Origin: a virus
IMG/VR virus record: IMGVR_UViG_3300044695_002837
Location: 1 to 30,414 of that record
Reading direction: 5' to 3' (one strand)
Length of the DNA stretch: 30,414 nucleotides
Part shown: in pieces, positions 6,755 through 15,935 of the stretch
Position numbering within the stretch: position 1 is the first letter of the stretch
How the letters are laid out: every line of letters starts with the position of its first letter
Notes under the pieces: generated by a model
What the model saw: only the letters and a program-made list of their open reading frames with translations
Databases searched by the model: none
Told to the model about the DNA's origin: nothing
Translations under genes and position numbers: made by a program

Positions 6755-7954
6755 CTAATTATAACTTTTTAATATGATAGACAACGCTGTTACTAAATCA
6801 GCTATCATAGCATCCGTATGATTTGGGGTAGGTGCAAATCGCAATCGTTCAGTGCCAACATCTACTGTTGGAGAATTAATTGCTTGTACGTAAATACTAT
6901 AATCATTTAATAATCTATCACTAATTTCTCGGGCTTTCTGTGCATTCCCGATCAACACCGGTACGATATGTGTAGTTGAGTCCATTACTGGTATTCCCGA
7001 TTCCTTCATCCGTTTTTTTAATTTTCTAGCTCGTTCTTGGTGTTTTTCTCTTAATTCATTATGAGCTTTTGAAAATTTAACTGCAGCTAATGCCCCGGCG
7101 ACAATCACTGGACTTAATGATGTACTAAAGATGAATCCATTCGCAATGCTTCGAATAGCATCAATTACTATAGAATCCCCTGCGATATAACCACCTTGTA
7201 CACCAAATGCTTTGCCAAGAGTACCATTAACAATATCAACTCGTTCTTGTAAACCTAGTTCTTCTAACACACCCGCACCTGTAAATCCTCGAACTCCTAC
7301 CGCATGAACTTCATCACAGTATGTGATGGCATTATATTTGTCAGCTAAATCACATATTTCTTTAATTGGACTGACATCACCTTCCATACTGTATACACTT
7401 TCAAATACAATACAAGGAATAGTTTCATTTTTAACTGCCTGTTTTAAACAGTTTTCTAACTCAATTAAATCATTATGCTTGAATATTTGTTTAGGTGCTC
7501 TGCTATGGCTCATACCAACTATTAAACTATTATGGTTCTTGCTATCACTAATAAACTCGATATTTGGAATAATCTTACTTAATGCAATTAAACTCCATTC
7601 ATTTGCTACATATGCAGATGAGAACAATAGTGCTTTTTCTTTTTTATGTAATGATGCTAATTCATGTTCCAATGCGACATGATAATGACTAGTTCCTGAA
7701 ATATTTCTAGTACCACCAGAACCAGCACCTGTCATATCTAATGATGTCCTCATTGCATCTAATACTACTTTATGCTGCCCCATCCCAAGATAATCATTAC
7801 TACACCAATTGACAATATTCTTGATGGCATATGGGCCATACCAAATTGCATTTGGGAATTTACCTTGCTCACGTAGTATGTCATTGAAAACTCTGTATTT
7901 TCCAGTTTCTTTTAAATCATTAATAAGTTTATTGAATGGTTCTTTGTTAATCAT
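6755..7954 (-). CDS. hemA: 5-aminolevulinate synthase (ALAS)
   Basis: 399 residues, the normal size for bacterial ALAS, a PLP enzyme that condenses glycine and succinyl-CoA to 5-aminolevulinate, the first step of C4-pathway haem synthesis. Family features seen: YRVF near R21, [12 protein letters not shown] at 50-61, [13 protein letters not shown] at 80-92, [14 protein letters not shown] at 184-197, DEVHAVG at 214-220 and the PLP-binding Lys K248 in GTLGKAFG. The GTRNI stretch and R21 favour ALAS over the sister enzymes KBL, BioF and SPT. All catalytic parts are present, so it looks active. TAAATA lies 5 bases before the ATG with no clear ribosome binding site. Its 3' end was probably replaced during endonuclease insertion. 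The symbol follows the alphaproteobacterial use of hemA. Confidence 0.93.
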   Translation of the reverse strand: MINKEPFNKLINDLKETGKYRVFNDILREQGKFPNAIWYGPYAIKNIVNWCSNDYLGMGQHKVVLDAMRTSLDMTGAGSGGTRNISGTSHYHVALEHELASLHKKEKALLFSSAYVANEWSLIALSKIIPNIEFISDSKNHNSLIVGMSHSRAPKQIFKHNDLIELENCLKQAVKNETIPCIVFESVYSMEGDVSPIKEICDLADKYNAITYCDEVHAVGVRGFTGAGVLEELGLQERVDIVNGTLGKAFGVQGGYIAGDSIVIDAIRSIANGFIFSTSLSPVIVAGALAAVKFSKAHNELREKHQERARKLKKRMKESGIPVMDSTTHIVPVLIGNAQKAREISDRLLNDYSIYVQAINSPTVDVGTERLRFAPTPNHTDAMIADLVTALSIILKSYN

Positions 7955-7959
7955 ACCGA

Positions 7960-7973
7960 TATTTAACTAAATA
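7960..7973. promoter_or_regulatory. Divergent late-promoter-like palindrome
   Basis: TATTTAACTAAATA reads TAAATA on both strands. The minus copy ends 5 bases before the synthase ATG; the plus copy lies 18 bases before the ATG at 7992, which has AAAGGAAA. It would drive the synthase leftward and the virion genes rightward. Confidence 0.45.
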
Positions 7974-7991
7974 TACAAAAGGAAAAAAATT

Positions 7992-8204
7992 ATGGCAGAA
8001 AATGGTATTTCAACACATATCCCAAAATCCGAACGTAGAGATTTAAAATTAGAATTGGCTGAATTAAAACGTCAAGGAAAACTTATTAATACTGATCCAG
8101 TTGATATTACTAAAATTGGTTATAGACCATATAATGTTTATAATAGCCCAGGAACAGTTAGTCCAGCTACAGGACATCCATGGGAATTAGGTCCAGAGGT
8201 TTAA
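7992..8204 (+). CDS. Small phage protein, unknown function
   Basis: 70 residues, charged N-terminal half (KSERRDLKLELAELKRQG) and a Pro/Gly/Tyr-rich end. An AAAGGA site precedes the start and the next gene begins 1 base after the stop, so it heads the virion gene cluster. It may be a structural or chaperone-like accessory of the next protein; no family is recognised. Confidence 0.65.
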   Translation: MAENGISTHIPKSERRDLKLELAELKRQGKLINTDPVDITKIGYRPYNVYNSPGTVSPATGHPWELGPEV

Positions 8205-8205
8205 G

Positions 8206-9807
8206 ATGACATATATACATCCAAATGATAATAATTTAAAAAATCTGCATAAAGCTATGCAATATAATGAGTCTGGTGAACCAGTTATTCGCACACATGT
8301 TGATGGAATATCATTACAAGGCGATGTTCTGGTTGATAAGGTTAGAATTCAAATCGATACATTAGGGAATGTATGGGATGAAAATCATTCTGCACCAGTA
8401 TCAATCGGTACTAATGGGCAAGTAACATTAAAAACGAGTTCTGCAGTTATAGGAAAAGTTCAGCAAGATGGTGATTGGACTGTTAAACAAGGTACTACCC
8501 CATGGGCAATTAGTGATAATGGTGGTTCTATTACAGTGGATGGCAGTGTTTCAATTAGCAGTTTACCAGAAGTTGAAATAAAAAATGATAGTGGAAATCC
8601 TATTCCAGTTTCAATGGGGTTTGGCGCAATTGATGCGTTTGGTAGACAACGAGTTTCCGAACCTTTTACTTTAGGTGATTATAAACACTTATATGGTATA
8701 GATCCTGCATTTATCGACTATGCTGGAAATGGTGGTGCTATTCAATTTGTAAAAAATAAAGCATGTTGTACATTATCTACAACTTCTAATCCATCTAGTT
8801 TTATTATCCATCAAACAAAATTTTATCATCATTATATGCCTGGTAAATCTCAAGTAATTTTTAGTAGTATAAATTTTGGAGCTGCTACACCGAACGTAGT
8901 TAAACGAACTGGGTATTTTGATGATAATGATGGAATTTACTTTGAGCAAGCAGGCGATGGGACTTTATCATGGGTAATAAGAAGTTTTGTTTCTGGCGCT
9001 CCCATTGAAGTCAGAAAAACTCAATCACAATGGAATTTAGACACTGTTTCATGGTTGAACATACTTAATACACAATTAGTAGTGATTGATTTCCAGTGGC
9101 TGGGCGTTGGTAGGGTTCGTGTTGGGTTTGCACATAATGGCAATGCAGTTTATGTACACGAATTCTTACATAGCAATATGTTACCAACTGTTTACATGAG
9201 TAATCCAAATCTTCCCGTTAGATGCGAAATAAGAAATATTGGTACTACCACAGGCGGTTCAATGGATCAAATATGTTCAACAGTATTCAGTGAAGGTGGC
9301 TATGTTGAAGCAGGTCAAGATTGGTCTACAACTACACCGACCTTAAAAACAATAGCAGCTGGTGTAACTTCTCCAGTTATGGCAATTAGATTAAAAAATA
9401 CGTTTCATACATATTCAAATAGAATGATTGTTCGCATGGGTAACTTAAATGTATTCAGCGATGGTGCCAATATTAAATGGCAATTGATAAAATTACCAGC
9501 ACAAGCATTTCTAACAGGTAATTCATGGGTAGATGTGCATAATGAATCAGGTATTCAATACAACGTAACTGCTACCGCATGGACAGATGGGCAAGAAATG
9601 GATAGTGGATTTGTTGGTGCATCTACCCAAGGTAGTCAAAAAGCAGGAGGCGCACCGGCTAGTAACATCCCATCATCTGCAAAAAAGAATTATATTGTGC
9701 AAAACTTTGACAGTACGGATTCTGAGATATTCCTGGTAGTTGCCACAAATTTAGGTGCACAATCAACGAATGTTGGTGTTAGTATGCAATGGCGTGAAAT
9801 ATATTAG
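8206..9807 (+). CDS. Virion structural protein, probable tail/fibre component
   Basis: 533 residues, rich in Gly, Ser, Thr and Asn with no signal peptide or membrane segment. Residues about 40-135 are beta-strand-like repeats (QGDVLVDKV, NGQVTLKTSS, GGSITVDGSVSIS). The middle has FGRQRVSEPFTLGDYKH at about 145-161, a motif I associate with structural proteins of T4-like marine phages, then a lectin-like beta-rich region to the end. It stands between small genes and the fibre genes and is likely a virion surface or tail protein. The exact part cannot be assigned. Confidence 0.65.
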   Translation: MTYIHPNDNNLKNLHKAMQYNESGEPVIRTHVDGISLQGDVLVDKVRIQIDTLGNVWDENHSAPVSIGTNGQVTLKTSSAVIGKVQQDGDWTVKQGTTPWAISDNGGSITVDGSVSISSLPEVEIKNDSGNPIPVSMGFGAIDAFGRQRVSEPFTLGDYKHLYGIDPAFIDYAGNGGAIQFVKNKACCTLSTTSNPSSFIIHQTKFYHHYMPGKSQVIFSSINFGAATPNVVKRTGYFDDNDGIYFEQAGDGTLSWVIRSFVSGAPIEVRKTQSQWNLDTVSWLNILNTQLVVIDFQWLGVGRVRVGFAHNGNAVYVHEFLHSNMLPTVYMSNPNLPVRCEIRNIGTTTGGSMDQICSTVFSEGGYVEAGQDWSTTTPTLKTIAAGVTSPVMAIRLKNTFHTYSNRMIVRMGNLNVFSDGANIKWQLIKLPAQAFLTGNSWVDVHNESGIQYNVTATAWTDGQEMDSGFVGASTQGSQKAGGAPASNIPSSAKKNYIVQNFDSTDSEIFLVVATNLGAQSTNVGVSMQWREIY

Positions 9808-9829
9808 TAAATTCTACATGTCAATAATG

Positions 9830-9837
9830 GATAAATA
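9830..9837 (+). promoter_or_regulatory. Late promoter core 5 bases before ATG
   Basis: GATAAATA (one mismatch to TATAAATA), then AGATT and ATG at 9843. No Shine-Dalgarno sequence; a leaderless late transcript is predicted. Confidence 0.5.
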
Positions 9838-9842
9838 AGATT

Positions 9843-10133
9843 ATGAGAGCTAAAGAATTTACAATTAATGTACCAATTAACATAAGAATAAACGGGGACG
9901 GTGATCCAGAGATTGATATGCCATCACAGGATAAAACCGATCCAAGTGAATTAGATCAAAATCCAGTATTTGTTTCACCATTACAACAAGAATTAGAAAT
10001 GAAAAAAGCGGCTAATGGTAAAGAAAGTGATATAATTGATGATTTAACTCAGAATGAAATATCTGATGAAGATGAAATCAAAGTAATCCAAATGCATGAA
10101 GATGAATTGGCACATTTATTAAGATTGCTATAA
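9843..10133 (+). CDS. Small acidic phage protein, unknown function
   Basis: 96 residues, acidic, beginning MRAKEFTINVPINIRINGDG, with PLQQELEMKKAANG at about 46-59. The MRAKEF opening resembles the MKxxEF/I tags elsewhere in the window but lacks a nearby LxE. It sits between virion genes with a likely late promoter directly before the ATG. It is probably a conserved T4-like-phage hypothetical; the role is unknown. Confidence 0.6.
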   Translation: MRAKEFTINVPINIRINGDGDPEIDMPSQDKTDPSELDQNPVFVSPLQQELEMKKAANGKESDIIDDLTQNEISDEDEIKVIQMHEDELAHLLRLL

Positions 10134-10144
10134 GGATTTAAATA

Positions 10145-10495
10145 ATGACTATTCAAAAGATACGTTCAAGTAGAGTTAACTCAGTTACCGCTGATGATTA
10201 TATCGGTGATAATGGCATGATCTTTTATAACCAAGAACTGGGAGATTTACGTTTAGGGGACGGTGAAACAAAAGGTGGAATACCATTATCTACCGGTTCT
10301 GGCTCTGGATCATATACTTTACCCATTGCAACTGCATCTAGACTAGGTGGTGTTAAAATTGGAAACAATATTACAATAACAAATGGTGTTATTAGCACAG
10401 TTGCACCACCTACCGATATTAGTCAATTAACAGATAACACAAATGTGTTATTATCGCTTGGCAGCAATCAAAATTTAGATGGCGGTCATTATTAA
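10145..10495 (+). CDS. Short fibre-like protein with a tail-attachment N-terminal module
   Basis: 116 residues. The start MTIQKIRSSRVNSVTADDY and then FYNQELGDLRLGDGETKGG resemble the N-terminal module of phage adhesins (Mtd/hyaluronidase type) shared in looser form with the proteins at 10505, 11847 and 22945. The end is Gly/Ser-rich with LPIATASRLGGVKIG, a common collagen/fibre segment, and terminates DGGHY, like the DGGTY of the next protein. It follows AAGGA. It is likely a virion fibre accessory. Confidence 0.6.
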   Translation: MTIQKIRSSRVNSVTADDYIGDNGMIFYNQELGDLRLGDGETKGGIPLSTGSGSGSYTLPIATASRLGGVKIGNNITITNGVISTVAPPTDISQLTDNTNVLLSLGSNQNLDGGHY

Positions 10496-10504
10496 GGAAT
10501 TTAA

Positions 10505-11776
10505 ATGAGTAACATTATTAGAATAAAACGTTCAGAAACATCAGGCAATCCATCAACATTAGGTAATGGTGAATTAGCATATTCTGGATTAACAGATAAT
10601 GGTAGTAATGGTGGTGATCGATTATACATTGGCATGGGTACCGAAACAAATGGCAACGCTGCTTCGCATGTAGTAATTGGTGGCAAATTTTTCACAGATA
10701 GATTAGATCATACTGCTGGCACATTAACTGCATCTTCTGCTATTGTTGTTGATTCTAATAAAAAAATCGATGATTTATTAGTTGATAACATTGAATTAAA
10801 TGGCAACACTATTAGCACTACTGATACTAATGGAAATTTATTATTATCACCTAATGGTACTGGAAAAGTTTCTATTGCTGGTGCTTATACATTACCTAGA
10901 GTAGATGGTACTGCCAATTATGTTTTAACCACTAATGGAGCTGGTGTTGTATCTTGGGCTGCAATACCAGTTAGTGGCTCAATAACCATTGGCTCAACAT
11001 CTATATCATTAGGCGCAACCTCCACTTCATTAGCTGGATTAACCGAACTAACAATTGATAATTTAAACTTCAATGGCAATATTATTTCATCCACAAATAC
11101 AAATGGCGATATTTCATTAGACCCAAATGGGTTAGGGAATGTTGATGTCAATGGTGCGAAAATAACTAATGTTGGTACACCAGAAGTTGGTAGTGATGCT
11201 GCTAATAAAGATTATGTTGATAATGCAGTTACTGGGTTAACATGGAAAGATGCTGCTAATTTATTAGCAGATTCTAATGTAGCATTAACTGGAACAACTG
11301 GTACTTTGGTTATTGATGGTCATGGTGCATTAACCCAAGCACACGGCGATGGTTATAGAATTTTATTAAAAAATCAATCAACTGCATCAGAAATTGGTAT
11401 ATATACATATAGCGATAATGGTTCTAATTATACATTATCTAGATCCGCTGACGCAGATACTTATGCTGAATTAAAAGGTGCTTCAATATTCATATTAGAA
11501 GGTACCAATTATGGTAAATCTGGTTGGGTACAAGGTAATCATTATTTGACCAGTTTTTCAGGTCAGCAATGGGTACAATTCAATGGTGGTGGTGCTTATT
11601 CAGGTGGTGATGGGTTGACATTATCCGGCTCAACATTTAGTGTTAATGTTGCAACTGATGGTGGTATTGAAATTGCAGCTGATAACCTACAATTAAAATC
11701 AACCATTGCTGGCAGTGGGCTATTATATTCATCAGGTGTGTTATCGGTTGGTGATATTGATGGTGGTACCTACTAA
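10505..11776 (+). CDS. Tail fibre / adhesin
   Basis: 423 residues. The N-terminal module RIKRSETSGNPSTLGNGELAY followed by LYIG fits the attachment module of phage tail adhesins. The body is made of beta-type repeats: two copies of LNGNTISTTDTNGNLLLSPNG-like sequence at about 97-120 and 185-210, which suggest a trimeric fibre shaft. KITNVGTPEVGSDAANKDYVDNAV at about 219-242 is a widely used fibre hinge motif. It ends IDGGTY. It starts after AAGGAATTTAA and sits between two other fibre-like genes. It probably contacts the host surface. Confidence 0.78.
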   Translation: MSNIIRIKRSETSGNPSTLGNGELAYSGLTDNGSNGGDRLYIGMGTETNGNAASHVVIGGKFFTDRLDHTAGTLTASSAIVVDSNKKIDDLLVDNIELNGNTISTTDTNGNLLLSPNGTGKVSIAGAYTLPRVDGTANYVLTTNGAGVVSWAAIPVSGSITIGSTSISLGATSTSLAGLTELTIDNLNFNGNIISSTNTNGDISLDPNGLGNVDVNGAKITNVGTPEVGSDAANKDYVDNAVTGLTWKDAANLLADSNVALTGTTGTLVIDGHGALTQAHGDGYRILLKNQSTASEIGIYTYSDNGSNYTLSRSADADTYAELKGASIFILEGTNYGKSGWVQGNHYLTSFSGQQWVQFNGGGAYSGGDGLTLSGSTFSVNVATDGGIEIAADNLQLKSTIAGSGLLYSSGVLSVGDIDGGTY

Positions 11777-11809
11777 ATAGATAAAATGGGTAGAATTTCT
11801 ATTCTATCC
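11774..11809 (+). promoter_or_regulatory. Late-core-like TAAATA and a 5'-proximal hairpin
   Basis: TAAATA at 11774-11779 overlaps the fibre gene's end. A hairpin GGGTAGAAT-TTCT-ATTCTATCC (11788-11809, one G-U pair) lies where a transcript starting about 11785 would begin. No T-run follows, so it is more likely an mRNA-stabilising hairpin than a terminator. Confidence 0.4.
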
Positions 11810-11846
11810 TTGCATTCTTGCAGAACCTTCCTCTATAGGATTTAAA

Positions 11847-12332
11847 ATGGCAAACAAAGTATTACTGAAAAAATCATCAGTAATCGGCAAAATCCCACTC
11901 GCTACTGATTTAGATTATGGCGAGATCGCGTTGAATTATGCCGATGAAAAATTGTATTTTAAAAATACATCAGATCAAATCAAATCATTAGGCGGTGGCG
12001 GTGGAACTACACCAACCTATACAAAACAACTTAATTTTGTTGGTCCAGTTAATATTGGAACTGGAACTTTAAGATGGTATCCTGATACATCTATAAATAT
12101 TACATCAGTTTTTATTTCTGCTGGAACCCCGCCATCTGGTGGACCATTAACATTAGTAATTAAAAAATCAGATTCTACTATTGCTACGGTATCATTATCA
12201 GCGGGACAAAATATTTCATTAACAACTACATTGAATACCATAGTTTTAACAACGGATTATATTACAGTAGACGTTACTGCTACAAATTATACATTTGATG
12301 CTATTTTATCATTTACCTATACAAGGAATTAA
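11847..12332 (+). CDS. Small fibre-like protein with adhesin N-terminal module
   Basis: 161 residues. Residues about 4-47 (VLLKKSSVIGKIPLATDLDYGEIALN, then KLYFKN) form the same attachment-type module as in neighbours: a basic strand, P-x-x-x-D-L-x-x-GE and LY. A GGGGG hinge and a Thr/Ser-rich beta domain of about 100 residues follow. The ATG follows AGGATTTAAA. It is closely linked to the large gene downstream (3 bases), so it may form its base or chaperone. Confidence 0.65.
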   Translation: MANKVLLKKSSVIGKIPLATDLDYGEIALNYADEKLYFKNTSDQIKSLGGGGGTTPTYTKQLNFVGPVNIGTGTLRWYPDTSINITSVFISAGTPPSGGPLTLVIKKSDSTIATVSLSAGQNISLTTTLNTIVLTTDYITVDVTATNYTFDAILSFTYTRN

Positions 12333-12335
12333 ATT

Positions 12336-15300
12336 ATGACAGTTTCTTCAGCAAGTTATACTACTAACAGTATAAAAATTACAGTTTCAAATGAAACAAC
12401 CCCAGCTAATATCATTTCAGCGGTTGATACCGCTATTACATCATTGGGTTGGTCTCAATATGATTATATTGCACCAAATTCATCAACGGTATTCACCACC
12501 GCTACTAGCACTACTGGGACCATTACTCCTACTGGTGGGTTTAGTTCGTTAACAACATTCGGAACCCCAACTGGGACTAGTAGTACATCCACTATAGGCA
12601 CATATATTGGTGTAGCAATTGCATCAACAAGCGGTGTAGGTTCAGGGGGATATATTACTGTCACAAAGGCGGGCACCGGCACAACATATTCTGGAGTAAC
12701 AACCGCAACTATGTATTCTTCCGGTACTGGGTATGTAGTTGGTGATACCATTGTAATAGCTGGAGCAAGTTTAGGTGGTACAACTCCAACTAATAATTTA
12801 ACATTGACCATCGGTGGTTCAGTACTTACAAATACTATTAAAGGATATGTCAGTAGTTCGGCTGTGAGTGGAACTAGTGTTACCGCAGCTAACAACTATA
12901 ACGTAACTCCACTATCTACTAGTGGTTCTGGAACAGGTGCTGTATTTCAGATCTCCAAAACTGGTGCGGGAACTGCATACAGCGGATTTACTACAATAGG
13001 TGTTTTATCATCAGGTACTGGGTATGCAGTTGGTGATACCATTGTAATAGCGGGAGCAAATTTAGGTGGTACAACTCCAACTAATAATTTAACAATAACA
13101 GTTGGTGCTGTAAAATCAAATTATCAAAATACCGCAGTTATCACCGGCATGAGTTCAACTACCGGGTTTGGAGCAGGGTCATTAATTGCTGCAACAGCTG
13201 GTACTGGTACATTGTATGGTGGGACACCTAATTCAATTGTGGTAAATAATATCGTTAGCTCATCATCGATAACATATACAATAAATAACGGGACTCCGCC
13301 AACATCTGGAACTGTTGCAAATATAGTACAATCAAACTTAAATACTTGGTCACCTTTATACACTTATGTTTATCGAGCAATATGTGCAGATAATACTAAT
13401 TACAAATATTTAATTATTAGATGGGATCCTACTAAACAACAGTTTTTTACAGCAGCAGCCGAGGGATGGGATACGTCAACTAAACAACCACTTAATGAAA
13501 CATATGGATTTAATGGAACATTTGGGCAGGGATATGATTTAAAAGATTGCCAAATATTAGTATCAGCTACTTCCTCACATTTTATGATTTGGCCTTGGGT
13601 TAGACAATCCATGGGATTATGGACTGCTATTTTTGAATTTGAACGGGTAGCTGTAGAGGATACAGCAGCAGCTGGTATGCCAAATTTTGCATGGACTAAC
13701 TCTGTTATTTTAGGTTATACATCTGATAATTCTTCTTATCAATTTGTATTCCCTAGATTACCAAATAGCTCACTTAATAAAGATATGCGAGCAGTGACCA
13801 ATAAAGGTATAACAACTACATTAGGTGATTCTTATAATTATACTTATGGATGGGATATAACCAAATCTGTTATAACTTCTTTTTCTATTGATCATGCTAC
13901 TAACTTACAACCACAAGGTAGAGCGTATAATTGCTCAATCACTAAACCATTTGGTGCTGGATTAGATACCACAACCGTTCCATTAGCACCTGGAGGATGG
14001 GCAGATGCTAGTGGCACTAATTCAACTTGTTTAATATTACCATTAAATGGCGGTGCAGAAAGTGGGGTATATAGTTCATTAAATACAGTCAATGCTTCTG
14101 GTAGACCACAAAATAACGGATATTCAGCAGCTGGCGTTGTTGATATGTTATTAATCGGTGTTAATGCCTGGTGTGCTTGTGGTTCTGGTGGTATTAAAAC
14201 ATATGACACAACCCAAACTGTTTCGAGTGGCACATTAGTTCAACGATTAGCGGGCAATTACGATAAATTAATTTTCGATGGTTTTAGAACAATTTATGCC
14301 ATTTATGTTAATGCTGGTTCTGGTGGAACTACGTTAGCTAGAATAGATACCGAAACATACAATTCCGCAACCATAACTCTTGCATATGCTGCTCATCAAA
14401 TAGCGATTGACGGACAATATGTTTATGTTGGGATTAATGGTGCAACTACTTCTCCACGAGTTGCAATTATTAACCGGTGGACTACTACTGATGGTTCAAC
14501 TGGATCTGGATTTACACTTGCATTCACGTATACACCTTCAAATTTAGCAAATAGTTCATATATTGCAAATATATTCCCAGATTATCGTGGATGTATATAC
14601 ATAACATATACATATAATTCTACATTTAATTTAACTCTTTCTGCTAACACCAATGGCGGTTCAATAGGGATTGATAAAGTTTCAGTTGCAGGTATTCCTA
14701 CCGGGGGAAGATTGGGCACCTCATATTCATTACCACCATTAACCATCCAGAGTTACCCTGTACATGCTATTGCATTTTATTATGATCCTATATCAAATTA
14801 TTTAATGTCTATAATTTCGCATACAAACAATAATATATCAGCAGCAAAATATAGCAATTATGTTTTATATCATAATATATATTTTCATTCATATTCTAAT
14901 AAAACATTGAGTTATACTACATTAACTACATATACTGCCGCGAATGGCTCAACACCAACTTCTGATACCGTTGCAGGGTTGACTGGTTTTCAAGGCAATA
15001 GTAGTAGTAGTACCCTTTCTTATGGGATTCTTCAATCAATATTTCCATACAAAGGAACATTAGTGCTGAGTGTGGAAACATATTTAAACAACGGATCGTC
15101 TTATCCTGCCTATTCAACATATACTCTTGCTGATATCATATATGGCGTTACTAATAACCCACTCGTAAATAGTTATGTAACGAATACTCAAGTATTATCT
15201 GGAAATTATTCGATGCAAGTAGCAGCCAATACTTTATTCAATAATTATCAATATCGCAGTATGTATACAAATGGAACAGTGGCATTAAGAAACATAAATG

Positions 15301-15383
15301 GTAATATCTATTACTTGAATAATTTATATAATATGAATAAAACAGATGGTACTGCATGTGGTAGATTAATACTAAAAGGATAA
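12336..15383 (+). CDS. Large tail fibre / receptor-binding protein
   Basis: 1015 residues, very rich in Thr, Ser, Gly, Asn and Tyr, with no signal peptide. Residues about 85-255 hold repeated glycine-rich beta modules; the segment GYxVGDTIVIAGAxLGGTTPTNNLT occurs twice, 97 codons apart, with nearly identical DNA. From about residue 330 the sequence changes to an aromatic-rich domain with many Trp and Tyr (YVYRAICADNTNYKYLIIRWD, MIWPWVRQS), consistent with a folded receptor- or sugar-binding head, possibly a beta-propeller because of recurrent YV/YI strands. Together with its neighbours it is the best candidate for the main host-recognition fibre. The fold assignment is inference. Confidence 0.7.
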   Translation: MTVSSASYTTNSIKITVSNETTPANIISAVDTAITSLGWSQYDYIAPNSSTVFTTATSTTGTITPTGGFSSLTTFGTPTGTSSTSTIGTYIGVAIASTSGVGSGGYITVTKAGTGTTYSGVTTATMYSSGTGYVVGDTIVIAGASLGGTTPTNNLTLTIGGSVLTNTIKGYVSSSAVSGTSVTAANNYNVTPLSTSGSGTGAVFQISKTGAGTAYSGFTTIGVLSSGTGYAVGDTIVIAGANLGGTTPTNNLTITVGAVKSNYQNTAVITGMSSTTGFGAGSLIAATAGTGTLYGGTPNSIVVNNIVSSSSITYTINNGTPPTSGTVANIVQSNLNTWSPLYTYVYRAICADNTNYKYLIIRWDPTKQQFFTAAAEGWDTSTKQPLNETYGFNGTFGQGYDLKDCQILVSATSSHFMIWPWVRQSMGLWTAIFEFERVAVEDTAAAGMPNFAWTNSVILGYTSDNSSYQFVFPRLPNSSLNKDMRAVTNKGITTTLGDSYNYTYGWDITKSVITSFSIDHATNLQPQGRAYNCSITKPFGAGLDTTTVPLAPGGWADASGTNSTCLILPLNGGAESGVYSSLNTVNASGRPQNNGYSAAGVVDMLLIGVNAWCACGSGGIKTYDTTQTVSSGTLVQRLAGNYDKLIFDGFRTIYAIYVNAGSGGTTLARIDTETYNSATITLAYAAHQIAIDGQYVYVGINGATTSPRVAIINRWTTTDGSTGSGFTLAFTYTPSNLANSSYIANIFPDYRGCIYITYTYNSTFNLTLSANTNGGSIGIDKVSVAGIPTGGRLGTSYSLPPLTIQSYPVHAIAFYYDPISNYLMSIISHTNNNISAAKYSNYVLYHNIYFHSYSNKTLSYTTLTTYTAANGSTPTSDTVAGLTGFQGNSSSSTLSYGILQSIFPYKGTLVLSVETYLNNGSSYPAYSTYTLADIIYGVTNNPLVNSYVTNTQVLSGNYSMQVAANTLFNNYQYRSMYTNGTVALRNINGNIYYLNNLYNMNKTDGTACGRLILKG
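12723..12803 (+). repeat. 81-bp direct repeat within the large fibre gene, copy 1
   Basis: Nearly identical to 13014-13094, offset 291 bases (97 codons), so the duplication is in frame. Differences are few and include silent changes, pointing to an older duplication than the one at 15439. Confidence 0.8.
13014..13094 (+). repeat. 81-bp direct repeat within the large fibre gene, copy 2
   Basis: Partner of 12723-12803. Encodes the beta module GYAVGDTIVIAGANLGG. Confidence 0.8.
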
Positions 15384-15387
15384 TATT

Positions 15388-15690
15388 ATGGCATTAGTAG
15401 ATATCGGTAGTATTACCGCAACTCGAAGTAGTTCAACAACCTATACAGCAATTTTAGATGATAATGTTGTCAAGAAAATCTTTTACCCATTAAATATCGG
15501 ATTTTCAGTAGCATTAGATGCAAGTGCAACTAGTTATGTGCCATCATCTACCTATACAGCAATTTTAGATGATAATGTTGTCAAGAAAATCTTTTACCCA
15601 TTAAATATCGGATTTTCAGTAGTTGCCGATACATTAGCATTACCGAATGAAACATTTAGAAGATTAAATAATTATATATATTGGAGTTAA
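15388..15690 (+). CDS. Small virion-like protein made of a duplicated module
   Basis: 100 residues, beginning MALVDIGSITATRSSS. The module TYTAILDDNVVKKIFYPLNI followed by GFSV occurs twice, 37 codons apart, with perfectly identical DNA over 73 bases. It starts 4 bases after the large fibre gene and is followed one base later by another small gene, so it belongs to the fibre cluster. The function is unknown; it may be a fibre cap or assembly factor. Confidence 0.65.
   Translation: MALVDIGSITATRSSSTTYTAILDDNVVKKIFYPLNIGFSVALDASATSYVPSSTYTAILDDNVVKKIFYPLNIGFSVVADTLALPNETFRRLNNYIYWS
15439..15511 (+). repeat. 73-bp perfect direct repeat, copy 1
   Basis: Identical to 15550-15622, offset 111 bases (37 codons), in frame. 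Confidence 0.95.
15550..15622 (+). repeat. 73-bp perfect direct repeat, copy 2
   Basis: Identical to 15439-15511. Zero differences implies recent duplication or gene conversion. Confidence 0.95.
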
Positions 15691-15691
15691 C

Positions 15692-15916
15692 ATGGAAGAT
15701 ATTAAATCAGCAGAAGAATCACAAATAAGTCCAGAAATGGAGGAATTTTATACTAATTTTCCAGTTTCTGATATTAGAATTACTAATAATTACACAGTTG
15801 ATCCGGTCAATAATACTGACTGGGTATGGCAGCATAAAGAAACCAATGACCGTTTCATAGGTAATATTGACGAGTTTAATGAATATTTAAAAAACATGTT
15901 GTCGAACCCAAAGTAA
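15692..15916 (+). CDS. Small acidic phage protein, unknown function
   Basis: 74 residues, acidic (MEDIKSAEESQISPEMEEFY), with two Trp near the middle (DWVWQHKETNDRF). It is preceded by TTGGAG overlapping the previous gene's end. It is the last gene of the fibre cluster and resembles short tail-fibre accessory proteins in size only. No family is recognised. Confidence 0.6.
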   Translation: MEDIKSAEESQISPEMEEFYTNFPVSDIRITNNYTVDPVNNTDWVWQHKETNDRFIGNIDEFNEYLKNMLSNPK

Positions 15917-15935
15917 ATAGTCTTTTAGTTCAGTT

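Noticed and set aside
12464-14233. Several minus-strand open frames opposite the large fibre gene
   Set aside because: They arise from Thr/Gly/Ser-rich coding DNA read backwards (Val/Pro-rich products) and have no start signals.
15388-15690. Diversity-generating retroelement variable repeat
   Set aside because: The two 73-base copies are identical, without adenine-specific changes, and no reverse transcriptase gene is in the window.
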